Below, in pieces: positions 14,381 to 24,258 of a stretch of 64,000 nucleotides of DNA (position 1 is its first letter; each line of letters opens with the position of its first letter). The DNA comes from Amoebophrya sp. A120 (Eukaryota; Sar; Dinophyceae; Syndiniales; Amoebophryaceae): contig CAJINV010000003.1 of assembly GCA_905178155.1 (NCBI GenBank), forward strand, positions 8,313,117 through 8,377,116, given 5' to 3'. The notes below the pieces were generated by a model. That model was not told the DNA's origin. It ran no database searches and saw only the letters and a list, made by a program, of their open reading frames with translations. A program made the translations under genes and the position numbers.

Positions 14381-15689
14381 TTAACTATCTCCTACCCTAC
14401 GAGATGAAAGCGGCTGTTTCCTTCGAGAAAGCGGAGGCACCAAGGACACCGTAACGGATACTGCGTCATTATCGTTGGCACGACAGCGACAGCGTTTCCG
14501 TTTCGCTCTCTTAGGGGAAAGATAGACTTGGAGCATATCACTAGTCAGGGGAAGCGAACAGACAGAGCTGCTTCTTTGCGCTCGATTCCTGCAGGTAGAT
14601 GGCGCGCTGCCGCAGAAAGCTGTAGGTTACAATCGCAGGCTCGACCGTTCGGTCTTCAGTGACACAATGTAGGATTTACGCTGTATCAAAGCAATCGAAG
14701 TTTCTGCTCTATGTCGGATTTGCCGTTCTTAGGAAGTCGAAGTGCGCATGTGCAGCGAAAATCTAGCTGGCAGTTGTCAGCTTATTTTATCGTCTGCATG
14801 TCATGGTCATCGACTACAAATAAAGAGCTCAGTCATAGATGAAAGCAGTTGTCGGTTTGACTTGACTCTCGATCCTGACGAATTCCGTATTTGCTCCTAA
14901 GAAACAAAGGCATAGGTAGTCTTCGTACCATAAATACACGGAACGTAAATAGGAGAACAGCCATGCACCGTGTTGCGCCACATCCACGACGCGAAGAGGA
15001 AGAGTGTTCCGGTGCTGAATACAACTGTTAGTCGCATGATTTTGATAGCGTTTGGTTCAGCTGTTTGGCTTTGCTGACGTCACGACTAGCATTTATCGAC
15101 TTGAGGCCACAGCTCCTTGCTTCCATTGCATGGAAGTAAAGATTTCCGAGGGACAGAAGAATTGACACGATCCGCTACATATAACAGCAAGGAACTGAGA
15201 AAATCAAGCACAGAGGATCCGATCACAGCTAGATCCTTGTTATTAGGTGAAATTCACTGACAAACGCCAGGCGATCCGTCCTTATTTCTGATATTGTCCT
15301 AATATGCGTCACAATCACATCAATTATACGCCAATGATCATCCAGGCCCTCCCACAAGTGAATCGCCACATGTTTTGCGCTCACTATTTGTTCCATTTTG
15401 GTTTTTTGCGCGTTCTCTTGTGAAGATCTATTTTTGTACGACCACGACAATTCGCGAACGTCGATTCATTTGCGCCGTGTTTTTTCCACGCCTTGCGAAT
15501 TGTAGCACTGTGAAGAAGTATATTTTTTACATTCTGGGTAATTGACTTCATTAGTGGTCATCCGATCGCGTTTCATTTTTCCGTATTCGCGGTCCATTGT
15601 CACAATTCGATTTCCCTCCGTGGTCTATAGGTGAACAGAGAGTTACCGCAGAGTTTCGACTGTAACACTGTTAGGCTCGAGTTACCAAG
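14381..15689. other. Intergenic, 1.3 kb
   Basis: AT-rich spacer between the reductase and the disulfide isomerase. No convincing exon, RNA gene or inverted-repeat element seen on either strand. Confidence 0.55.
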
Positions 15690-18600
15690 ATGTTGTCAAA
15701 ATTGCTTTTCGCTGCTCCGCTTCTCGCGGCAGCGAAGGAAGTCATTGTGGGTACGAAAGACAACTTCGACGAATTGATTTCGACGAACACCGGAGGTAAG
15801 AGTTTTTGTCTTTTGATTTGTCTCCGACCAGCAAGTTCAGGTGCAGCAGCGGGTTCGTTATCGAACATACTACGAGCAAGATCAAAGGAATAAAGCAAGC
15901 TCATTTGTTGATGTTCCAATGCTCATCCATATCAACAACATCCCAGGTGTCCTGGTTGAGTTCTACGCGCCATGGTGCGGGCACTGTAAAAAGTTGGAGC
16001 CGGAGTACGCGAAGGCAGCAACGATGTTGGCAGACGAAGAGATTAAAGTGCCTCTCGTGAAGGTCGATGCCACCGTGGAGACCAAGCTCGCATCAGACCA
16101 CGGCGTGAACGGGTACCCCACCCTCAAGTGGTTTGTTGGTGGCAAGCCGAACGACTACGACGGTCCGCGCGACTCCGCGGGCATTGTGACCTGGATCAAG
16201 AGCATGACCGGGCCGGCGGTGGTCGAGGGGGAGCCGAAGGAAGACGACAAGCTCTCCGTCACGTGGTATGGTCCCGACATGGCTCTGTTCGAGGAGGTTG
16301 CCTCCGCCAACCGCAAGAAGGCCAGCTGGTGAGGACATTATTATAAATAGAAGGACTATAAGGGAAAAAATCACCACAACCTTCAGAAGAAAATTCTTCA
16401 GAAGAGCCCTCAGAAGAATGAAAAAATCTTCTGAAGGTTCAAAGATAGGCACTTCTGAAAAAAGAGAAAAATGAAACGGACGCAGGTGCTGTTTCAGAAC
16501 AAATGATTTGTTTTTTCAAACTGCAGAAGGTTTTGTCGATTTTGGACCTTCAGTAGGTGTTCAATAACCTTCAGAAGCTTTTTGATAAACAAAAGCTTCT
16601 GAAGGTTGTGACGCAGCTCATTTTTGACCTTCAAGAAGGTTTTGACCTTCTGAAGGTGAAATTGTGAAAACCTTCTGAAGGCTGAACAAAAAAACTGGCA
16701 TTTTTTTACAAAAAATATGCAAAAAGTGGCGCGTCATTTTTGGACCTTCAGAAGGTCAAAAAACCTTCCTGAAGGTCTTCTGAAGGTTGGCATTCTTCTG
16801 AAGGTGCGAAAACCTTCTGAAGGTTTTCTGCAGCTTGCAAACCCAAAGCGCGCTTTTTTCGACTAACGCGCCGCGTGGAAAGAGCGCGACTGGGCCTCGT
16901 TCGCGTTTAGATGCTTCGCGCACTGCTGTCGCGATTCCCGTCGCTCAAGAAGCGCCTGGCACTTTGACAAGAGAGCAAAGCTGCCCGCTTTTGTAAAAGC
17001 AAAAAGCGAGGCCTGGCTAGGTAGCGGACAACAGGCGAGCTCTTTCCTGGTTTCTTCCTGATCTGGCCGGGCCTCCGAAATAAAAAAAAGCCGCCAAAGC
17101 TGCCAACTATTGCAAAGCAAGAAGCGAGCTCGTTGCTTGTTTGTTAGTCGGGACCTCAGAGGCGAAGCCAAAAGCTGGCCGTCTTTGTCTTCTCCCGAAT
17201 TTGGCCACTTCGAGAGAAGCCAAACGCGGCCACTTTAATTATTAGTGCCGACAAAGTCGAGCGCGAAAAATTTTCAGGACGGACTGGCATTGAAATGGGG
17301 CCGACGCTGAAGAGTTTTTTTATTTTTTCCCACGCGGCGCGCGCCGCGTGGATTGGTTCTTATACATTGGCATCTGGAGTTCTTTGTCTTGAGTGCTGGA
17401 TCATGCTAGCTTGCTTCTTTCGTGATCCATGGCGCGGCCAGCGATCTTTTCTTGTGTAGTTCACTACTTATTTCTCATTCTCAGCAGTCTTCTGCGTCAT
17501 AACCGATTGATATAAAGTAAATCTAAATATGTACTTTTCTGCGTCAGTGGAGTACTGTGTTTTTTGATTTATTTCTCGCGATACTGGAAGCAACATATGA
17601 TCCTATTCATCTCGTGCAGGTATCACGTGAAAGCGGATGCCCCGAAGTTGGTCATCAAACACTTGGGCGAAGACGCGGTCGAGAGCACTCCGGCCACCAA
17701 GGAAGAGATTGAGAAGGCCTACAAGGATTCCAGCTTTCCGCTGTACGGCGGCCTTGACGGCGAGACCTTCGGAACGTACATGGAGCGTGGAAATGGTAAT
17801 AAAACTAAAATCACTATATATCTTTGGAGGTTGTAAGTGACCTGTACGTACTAGTTCTAGTCGAGGTTGCCTGCATCCCAGCAGAAGATTCTCGTGCCTT
17901 AGCGAAGCGAATTTTTTACTGTCTTCCATGAAAGAACAGAAGAAACACAACTACAGGCATGATCTGGACCCTGTTGCCGATGACAACCGATACCATGAAG
18001 TCCGTGGTCGAAGAGTCCCGGGCCAAGATGACCAAAATCGCCAAGGAATTGGGCTCCGACTTCTCTGTCACGTGGACCAATACCGACGAATTCGGCAAGG
18101 TCTTGGAGTCCATGTTTGGCGTGACGGAATTCCCGAAGGTTGTCGTTCAGCTGAAGGTACAGTACTATGGAAAGAGATAAAGTCATCTTTGCTTTTATGC
18201 AATACAAATTTCCCGTACATGTACAAGATGCATCACAAACCTCACCAACTTGGGGTGTAAAGCTTGTCATGCTAAACTAGGATCGAAGCCAAGTTTTGTC
18301 TTGCAGAGACCGCATAATTTGTGCGTGTGCAGGAAATCTGCTGTGGACAGCTTTTCGTTGTTTCAAGTCGTCGCTCGTGCGTGCCACATGCCGCAGCGTC
18401 TAGAAGGAGAAACCCGAGGACTCCGCTTGTTCTGTCCCTGCTAGTACTTCTAGGGCGCAGGAGGCGAAGAAGAAAGTTGTATTAGGTGTAGTTCCTCTGC
18501 CTAGTTCGTCGTCAAGTTGGTGTTTTTTTTTCGATGAAAAAAAATAAGTGAGCCGAAAAAAACTCCTCTGTCATCTCACTCAAAACAGACCGGCGACAAG

Positions 18601-19462
18601 AAGAACTTCATTTATGACGGCGAAATGACCGAGGACGCTATCCTGGACTACATCAAGAAGGTCAAGGCTGGTGAGGTGGAGCCGCACCTGAAGTCCGAGG
18701 AAGTCCCGGCAGAGCCCCAGGAGGAGCCAGTGAAGGTCATCGTCGGAAAGAGCCTTCAGAAGATGGTACAGCTGCCCACTAGTCGTGTGTCTGGCTTGAA
18801 TTCTTTTCTTAGCTTATTGCTGTTTTTGGACGACGATCCGATCTTTGGAACTAAGAGGCATTAACTGGTGGTCGTAAGAAGTTTATTCTTGTTCTTGCCT
18901 CTAGAAGCTTGGTTCATTCTCGACACGACTCCTCATGATCTTCTCCCGCTACGTTCAATCGTCGCGCAATGTCTAGAAGCAGTTGTGCGAAAGACATCCG
19001 CATGATTGGCCACGATCTAGGAAATTTGTTGGGTGAGAACCTCCCGGAATTTGAATTCCAATACACGGATCATACACACAGGTGTTCACCGAGGAGAAGG
19101 ACGTGCTGCTCGAGATCTACGCCCCGTGGTGCGGTCACTGCAAGAAGCTGGAGCCGGAGTACACCAAGGTCGCGAAGAAGGTAAAGAAGGAGGGCTTCGA
19201 GGACATCTTGACCATCGCGAAGATGGACGGCACGCAGAACGACTCCCCGGTGGAGTCCATCTCCTGGTCCGGCTTCCCCACCATCTACTACGTGAAGGCC
19301 GGCGCCTCCGAGCCCACCAAGTACGACGGGGCCCGCGACGCCAAGGGCATCTGGAAGTGGATCAAGAAGAACCACTCCAAGGCGGACCTTATCAAGGAGA
19401 AGCTGGCCGCCAAGTCCTCCAAGGACGAGGAAAAGAAGGAAGACAAGAAGGAGGAGCTGTAA
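15690..19462 (+). CDS. Protein disulfide isomerase (ER), 473 aa
   Basis: ER-lumen oxidoreductase that forms and rearranges disulfides in secretory proteins. Six exons: 15690-15795, 15947-16328, 17620-17795, 17957-18156, 18589-18765 and 19082-19462. All introns are GT-AG and the total is 474 codons. The signal peptide is MLSKLLFAAPLLAAA. Thioredoxin domain a carries EFYAPWCGHCKKLEPEY; domain a' carries EIYAPWCGHCKKLEPEY. The central b and b' domains lack the CxxC, and b' ends in the typical KAGEVEPHLKSEE. The C-terminus is Lys/Glu-rich and ends KEEL, a KDEL-like ER-retrieval signal. Length is close to the classical a-b-b'-a' PDI (about 500 aa). The second intron (1291 nt) is packed with a palindromic repeat and the fourth contains a nested introner. 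Confidence 0.93.
16378..16835. repeat. Cluster of palindromic CCTTCTGAAGG repeats inside PDI intron 2
   Basis: At least eleven exact copies of CTTCAGAAG or CTTCTGAAG (inverse complements of each other), usually within the palindrome CCTTCWGAAGG, plus several one-base variants such as CCTTCAAGAAGG. They are irregularly spaced within about 450 bp in an A/T-rich background. The spacing is too irregular for a CRISPR-like array. The repeats end where a GC-richer segment (16865 onward) begins. Confidence 0.85.
17330..17351. repeat. Perfect 22-bp GC palindrome in PDI intron 2
   Basis: CCACGCGGCGC followed by its exact inverse complement GCGCCGCGTGG. A related half (GCGCCGCGTGG) occurs at 16868-16878, so the two may be the ends of an approximately 480-bp GC-richer insert (about 16865-17351) within the intron. 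Confidence 0.7.
18196..18349 (+). mobile_element. Introner nested in PDI intron 4, TSD GCTTT
   Basis: A 154-bp element of the GTAAATTT family. The left TIR TATGCAATACAAATTTCCCG continues TACATGTACA; the diverged right TIR is GTGCGTGTGCAGGAAATCTG, continuing CTGTGGACA. Perfect TSDs GCTTT lie at 18191-18195 and 18350-18354. It sits inside a GT-AG intron (18157-18588), so here it was not itself the splicing unit. Confidence 0.82.
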
Positions 19463-20672
19463 GCAAGCAGCAGTTTGTTGTTCACGACAGCAACTTTTTT
19501 CGGACCCGTCATCAAGGAAAGAAGTCGCTCCATTTTCAGCGTACCGCTCACCTTCGGCGCGAGCAGCACATCAGAGGGTCTACAACTTTGATGGCCGCGC
19601 TTCTGGCCTTGCTCTTCTTGAGGTCACGAAGCACAAACTTTATGAGTACTTTGACGTCGCAAGAGGAGGACACAGCGACATACTGTAGTGGAGGAGACGG
19701 ATGATCCCTGGCACTTTTCTTTCCAGCGTCAGGAGCAGTGGACACGAAAAATGTACTCAGAAAAATGTACCTTAGAAGCGTTGTCATATTTATCACCGTG
19801 ATACTATTGTCCTTTACAATTTTTCATCTACTTCTGTATATCAGTCTTCACATACATTTCCTATAGTTTTCTATTGTTCAAGTCCTCCGTTGGACACGAA
19901 TACGCATTTGTGGTTCGTTTTCTCCTTTTTCGCAACATGGAGCCCCTAATGTCTGCAAGAAGTTGTAAAAGTGCTCCACCTATTCGGACGTGCGTAAGTA
20001 TCAATGTGGCGCTACTAAATTGAGCACAAGCGCACATGCCGCAAATCATGAAATGGCCCCGAGACGACCTGATTTGTGGTTGATGATGTGGCCGAGCCTC
20101 GGACTGGAAGAATGAGCCACACGTTGAGAAGGCTCAACATCTCTTGATGTGGTGCGTCGTAAATTTTACAGCTTCTTGGCCTTGTATTCTGCTCCTTTCC
20201 TAGAAAGCAAGGTTAACCCAGCAGGCCACAAACACCCTAATCGAAGAGCATCGCTCCTGTACCGTCCAGACTGTGGTTTAATTTTTTGGGTCTCGAGGGC
20301 CGCACAGGCGAAAAGCAAGAGGAGTCTTACTTTGCAAAGGTAACTACTTGCCTCCTCAAATAATCTCGTCGAAGCTAGATACATGTTCCCACTGTCCGAG
20401 TCTGATATGTCACTTGTTACGCCGCAGTCTGTCTTTGAATGGGAAGATTGAGTGGCGTTCTCAGACGAGAGAGTGGTGCGAAGCGCTGCATGTATTGAAT
20501 CGCCGCGAACGGCTCACGCAGTTCGCTGAAGCCGTAAAGCAGAAGAGAGACGAGCATGTTTGCGTCTTGCGCGAGTGATTCCATAAAGTTTTTTCGTAGG
20601 TCCATCAATCATTGAGTGGTACATGAGTCACCATTAATAACAGCCGCAAAGTACATAGCGTTCTCGCGCCTG
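19463..20672. other. Intergenic, 1.2 kb
   Basis: AT-rich spacer after the PDI stop. Short open frames (for example 20348-20578) lack recognisable features. Nothing supported. Confidence 0.5.
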
Positions 20673-21257
20673 ATGCTAGAAAGATCATCATCATCCCAAT
20701 CAGTTTGTCGTGGCAGTGTATCGGTATCGCTACTTGCGTTTTCCTTCCTACGTTGGACTCTTTCCCGGAGAAACCGAAAGAATGCTCGGCGCGTCCAGAA
20801 GTTCGTCTTCGTCCTTCCTGATCAAGAAGCCAGGCAGCGACGAAGTGATTACTGCCGAGCTGTATCAAAAGTAAAAATATCTGGGTCTGGAAGAATGCAA
20901 GATTTGTCATGCATATTTCTCATGACCCATGATGCCTGTGGCTGTGCTGCATGCCCTAGCATCACAATTTTTTTGAGGGATTCTTGATGCCCATTCCGCA
21001 TGACAAATGCCCTCTTCGCGTAGCAAAAATTAGACCCTGTTTGCTGCTCATGCAACACAATTTTTTTAGTCATCGAAACGCAGCATCACAAGTTGCATTC
21101 TTCCAGACCCAGACATTTTTGCATTTGATGAGCTGAAAGACAAGTTGATACTATGACAGAAACACCCCCCCCAGCGAACCGACGTCGACTCTCGTGCCCG
21201 CCGGGGGACAACCAGGATTGTCCTAGTAAAGAGATGCGTGGCGTGTTTCGGAGATGA
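20673..21257 (+). CDS. Small hypothetical protein split by an introner (103 aa)
   Basis: If the element at 20863-21129 is removed with one TSD copy, an open frame runs from ATG 20673 to 20862 and resumes at 21136 to TGA 21257, 104 codons. The product has a Ser cluster, one hydrophobic stretch (VSVSLLAFSFLRW) followed by Arg residues, and a Pro/Cys-containing C-terminus. No family is recognised. A second in-frame possibility is a 33-residue peptide starting at ATG 20783. The existence of a gene is inferred mainly from the introner, since such elements elsewhere in the window mostly sit in exons. Confidence 0.35.
20863..21129 (+). mobile_element. Introner of the CTGGGTCTGGAAGAATGCAA family, TSD GAGCTG
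   Basis: A 267-bp element with long TIRs. The left end is TATCAAAAGTAAAAATATCT and continues GGGTCTGGAAGAATGCAA. The right end is TTGCATTCTTCCAGACCCAG and continues ACATTTTTGCATTTGAT. TSD GAGCTG lies at 20857-20862 and 21130-21135. The interior holds repeated GCATGACAA / TTGTCATGC and GCATCACAA motifs shared with other elements here. Confidence 0.88.
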
Positions 21258-21574
21258 GAAAACAGGCTCAATAAAGGGATACGCAGGGAGGTATATGCAT
21301 GCGTGCAGCAACACTGTATTTTTGCCTGGTTCCATCATTAAGGTATAGGTAACATTTTAGGTCTGCGCAGCACCTCAGAAGCTTTGTTTTCGCCGATTTG
21401 TAGCTACTAAGATAGAAGGACGGAACTATTAGCGCAGATATGCAGTCGCCTAATGCGATGTTGAGATAGATTCGCGCACGTATGCTGCAGAAGCACCAAG
21501 ACATCAGCGGCGAGAGTGCGGTTTAATAATCGAGGGTTTGAGTTGCATAGCGAAATGACAAGCTAGCTCTGGAG

Positions 21575-23331
21575 ATGGAGGACGATGACTACGATGACGG
21601 CCTTGATTTTCTGCTGAAATCAAAGAAAAAATCGATCAAGGAGATATGGCTTGCTCATATGTTGCAATCTCAAGCGTTGCAATAGAGTCTGGAATTTGTC
21701 CTGCATCGGCAGTATGAGTACCATACCGAGACTTGGGCTTTTCGCAGTGCAAATTTAGCCAGAATCGCATGGGATTTGGAGCTCGTTGCAGATCGTGCAA
21801 CGCGACAGCTTCCAGACTCTATTGTAACGTTTTACGTTGTAACCTCTGAGCGGGTTATAGGCGAAATTCATGAAGGAGAAGGAACAGAAGAATGAGAAGA
21901 CGAAGAAAGACAAAAAGGGGAAGCATGGTACATTATTGGATGCCTGCCGCGTGCGAGTAGTTGGTTTCACTAATAGTAATATCAGTTTTGAAGATCAGTA
22001 CTAAACAGGAGAGACCATTATACGGCAGAGCTCCGTGATGGAGCTTTGTGTTTAAAAATGTTGAGGTGACTGATCAGGGCGACGCCACAGTTCTTGTATA
22101 GATGTTGAGTTGACTCACGAAATGAGTGAACACGCCTACGCCACCATCAATCCTTAAAAAGCAAAAACGCGGGCTGACCGAGCGGGGCTGATATTTCCGG
22201 TGGGACGGATACACACCCTGCTGAAGAACAAGGTTCCGGCTCAAGCACGGGTCGGAGGAACTGCGGCAGTGTTTTATCAATGTGAGTAAATATCCCTCCG
22301 CCATACTGCGACCTGATCTGTGTGGCACGATATCCGCACATCTCAGCTAAAGCTTAAGCCTCTTGACGGAGGCATCAATGCCTAGCTGCTTGACATAAGA
22401 ACAGGAGCGTTTTCATCTGTTGATTGAACAATCTTAGAGACCAGCCATATTCATATAGCGCCCTCGCTACCATTTTTTTTGTGTGCGCAAATCACATCAA
22501 TCAGCAACACAAATTTATTGCTCTTTGAGTATGGGGCGAGGGGACTTTTCCTCACAATATGTTTCAGGCCGCTGTCATGGAATATATGATGGCGGAATTG
22601 CTGGAGCTCTCTGGTAAGTTTTATCGCGGCCGGACTTGTCGTTGTCGCTTACTTATACTTGGTTTTGATCGCAAAGTCTTCGCCGCCACCACAACGATAG
22701 TACTGAAGTAGAAGGCCTCAAATTTTCAGAATCCTCTTCATAATGTGAAATAACAAGAAGGCACAAAAGTCGACCATGCCAAAATGTTGAACTCGATACA
22801 CATACATCTCCCTTATATGTCACACCAGGCAACCATGCGAAACAAGCCAAGAAGAAGGACCGAGCACGCATTACGCCACAATTTCTGACTAAGGCCATCA
22901 AAACCGACAAGGAGTTTGACGAGTACTAGGATCTCTTACAACTAATTTTATTTTGCGAATTCTCCTCGTCCTCCTTGCATGATGTTGAAGGAAACACCAA
23001 CTTCATAGTGAATCCAGGAGCCGAATCTTCACTATGTATGAAAGACTAAATCAGATTGCTGTCTCGCGCTATGCTTTCCGGAGGAGGCGTGATCCCGAAA
23101 TCTGACAAAGATCTGAAGGACATCTACGGCGGGAAGAAGGGTGCTGCGGGTGCCAAATCAGGAATGAAAATGCCAGCGTCTGAGGAAAACAGTAAGGCGA
23201 TGGGGGGCACCTTCCTGCCAGGGGCGCCCGCGGAACTCCCCGGTGGCGCAGTCGCGGGGGTAGACATGCTCGGCAGCGTGACCACAATTGGAGGCGTAGC
23301 TTCTGTGGGGCAGATGGGACCGGTTTCTTGA
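21575..23331 (+). CDS. Histone H2A variant with acidic N-terminal and long C-terminal extensions, 221 aa
   Basis: Nucleosome core histone. Exons: 21575-21644, 21865-21927, 22162-22274, 22565-22613, 22829-22922 and 23055-23331; 222 codons with TAA-free frame to TGA. The histone fold is clear: [17 protein letters not shown], then [48 protein letters not shown] and LSGGGVIP. Three introns are GT-AG (21928, 22614, 22923) and two are TIR/TSD introners. The tail before the fold is Lys/Glu-rich and is itself preceded by an acidic start ([14 protein letters not shown]), unusual for H2A. About 70 residues rich in Gly, Ala and Met follow the fold. The GGGVIP motif resembles H2A.Z, but the loop before it has canonical H2A length. 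It could be a divergent H2A or H2A.Z. The acidic first exon depends on accepting the element at 21645. Confidence 0.85.
21645..21859 (+). mobile_element. Introner of the CAATAGAGTCTGGAA family in H2A
   Basis: A 215-bp element. The inner TIR is GTTGCAATAGAGTCTGGA on the left and TCCAGACTCTATTGTAAC on the right; outer ends are TATGGCTTGCTCATATGTTG and the inverse of TATAACCCGCTCAGAGGTTA. Flanks are GGAGA (21640-21644) and GGCGA (21860-21864), a 4-of-5 TSD. Excision keeps the frame (KEK then FMKEK). Confidence 0.72.
22275..22559 (+). mobile_element. Introner in the H2A histone fold, TSD TGTTT
   Basis: A 285-bp element. Left end TATCAATGTGAGTAAATATC continues CCTCCGCCATACT; right end AGTATGGGGCGAGGGGACTT continues TTCCTCACAATA. 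Perfect TSD TGTTT lies at 22270-22274 and 22560-22564. Removing it with one TSD copy gives [12 protein letters not shown], matching the conserved spacing of H2A. The available GT-AG alternative (GTGTTT ... TTTCAG) would delete three conserved helix residues. Confidence 0.9.
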
Positions 23332-24258
23332 GCAGGGGCTGCTCGGTGGTGCAGCGGTGCAGGAGAAAAAAGCGAACAGGAGTTGCTTATTACGATTTTG
23401 TCGTACATCGACATGCACGGATACATCATGCATCGCTCTGCGACTTCGAATTCCGTGCGAGTCTAAGGGTACGTGATGAATCCTCAGCGTAGAAGATGTA
23501 GCAGGTCAATACCATTTTGCTTTTTACTTATTTTTGTAGAGCTGTTTCTTTTATTACTTCTTTGTGGCTCATTTAAGATACTCGCCTTTTTTGCGACTTT
23601 TCTAATTGGAGAATGTGTTGTAGTAGAACAGTTTGTCTACAGTCAGAAAGATGAGTAAAGATACTCGGGGGTGGAATTTTGGTATGTATTGCATCTTTGA
23701 TTATGTGGACCACGACCTGGGGCTGGGCGAGGAGCTGGAGCGGTACAGAAAAAGAAGGCGTGTTTTCCTAGTTCACGCTATCATTATCAACCCACGCAAT
23801 GCTGGTTGCGGGGGAAAAAATGATCAGAGTTGACTGAAAACAGACAGCAAATATCTGTATACGTTTTCTTTCTGGATCTGGACGGAGATGAAAGTGGTTC
23901 CTGAGCCGTTTGGTGAGGGTGAGCCCTCTCGAGCAGGCATGGTAAGAGTGGCCCCGGGCTCTTCGGGCGATTAATGTTGCTGCTCCGCGTAGGTTTCGAG
24001 CCTAGCATTGAGTCCTTTGTTAACTACTAATTTATCGGAGGTAACTACGCGGTCGCGTTGCATGCTTGATCAATATGAAGCAATTTGGGGGAGCGCTAAC
24101 TGAGTCCTTTAGTCACAGCCCCCCGGTCTGAACATCTTCATGTATTTATTACTACTTCGTTCTAAAATATTTATACGTATACCTTCGTGCTGACAGAGAC
24201 TCGTGGCAATGGGAAATAAATGAATTTTGCGCAGATGACCAGCAGTATATAAGAGATC
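23332..24258. other. Intergenic, 0.9 kb
   Basis: Spacer between the histone and the membrane-protein gene. A hydrophobic open frame at 23473-23658 has low-complexity Leu/Phe composition and no other support. Confidence 0.5.

Noticed and set aside
16378-16835. CRISPR-like array
   Set aside because: Repeat unit is a 9-11 bp palindrome with irregular spacing, in an intron of a eukaryotic gene.
16863-17171. Minus-strand 102-codon open frame in PDI intron 2
   Set aside because: No domain and no supporting splice or start signals; overlaps the GC-richer insert.
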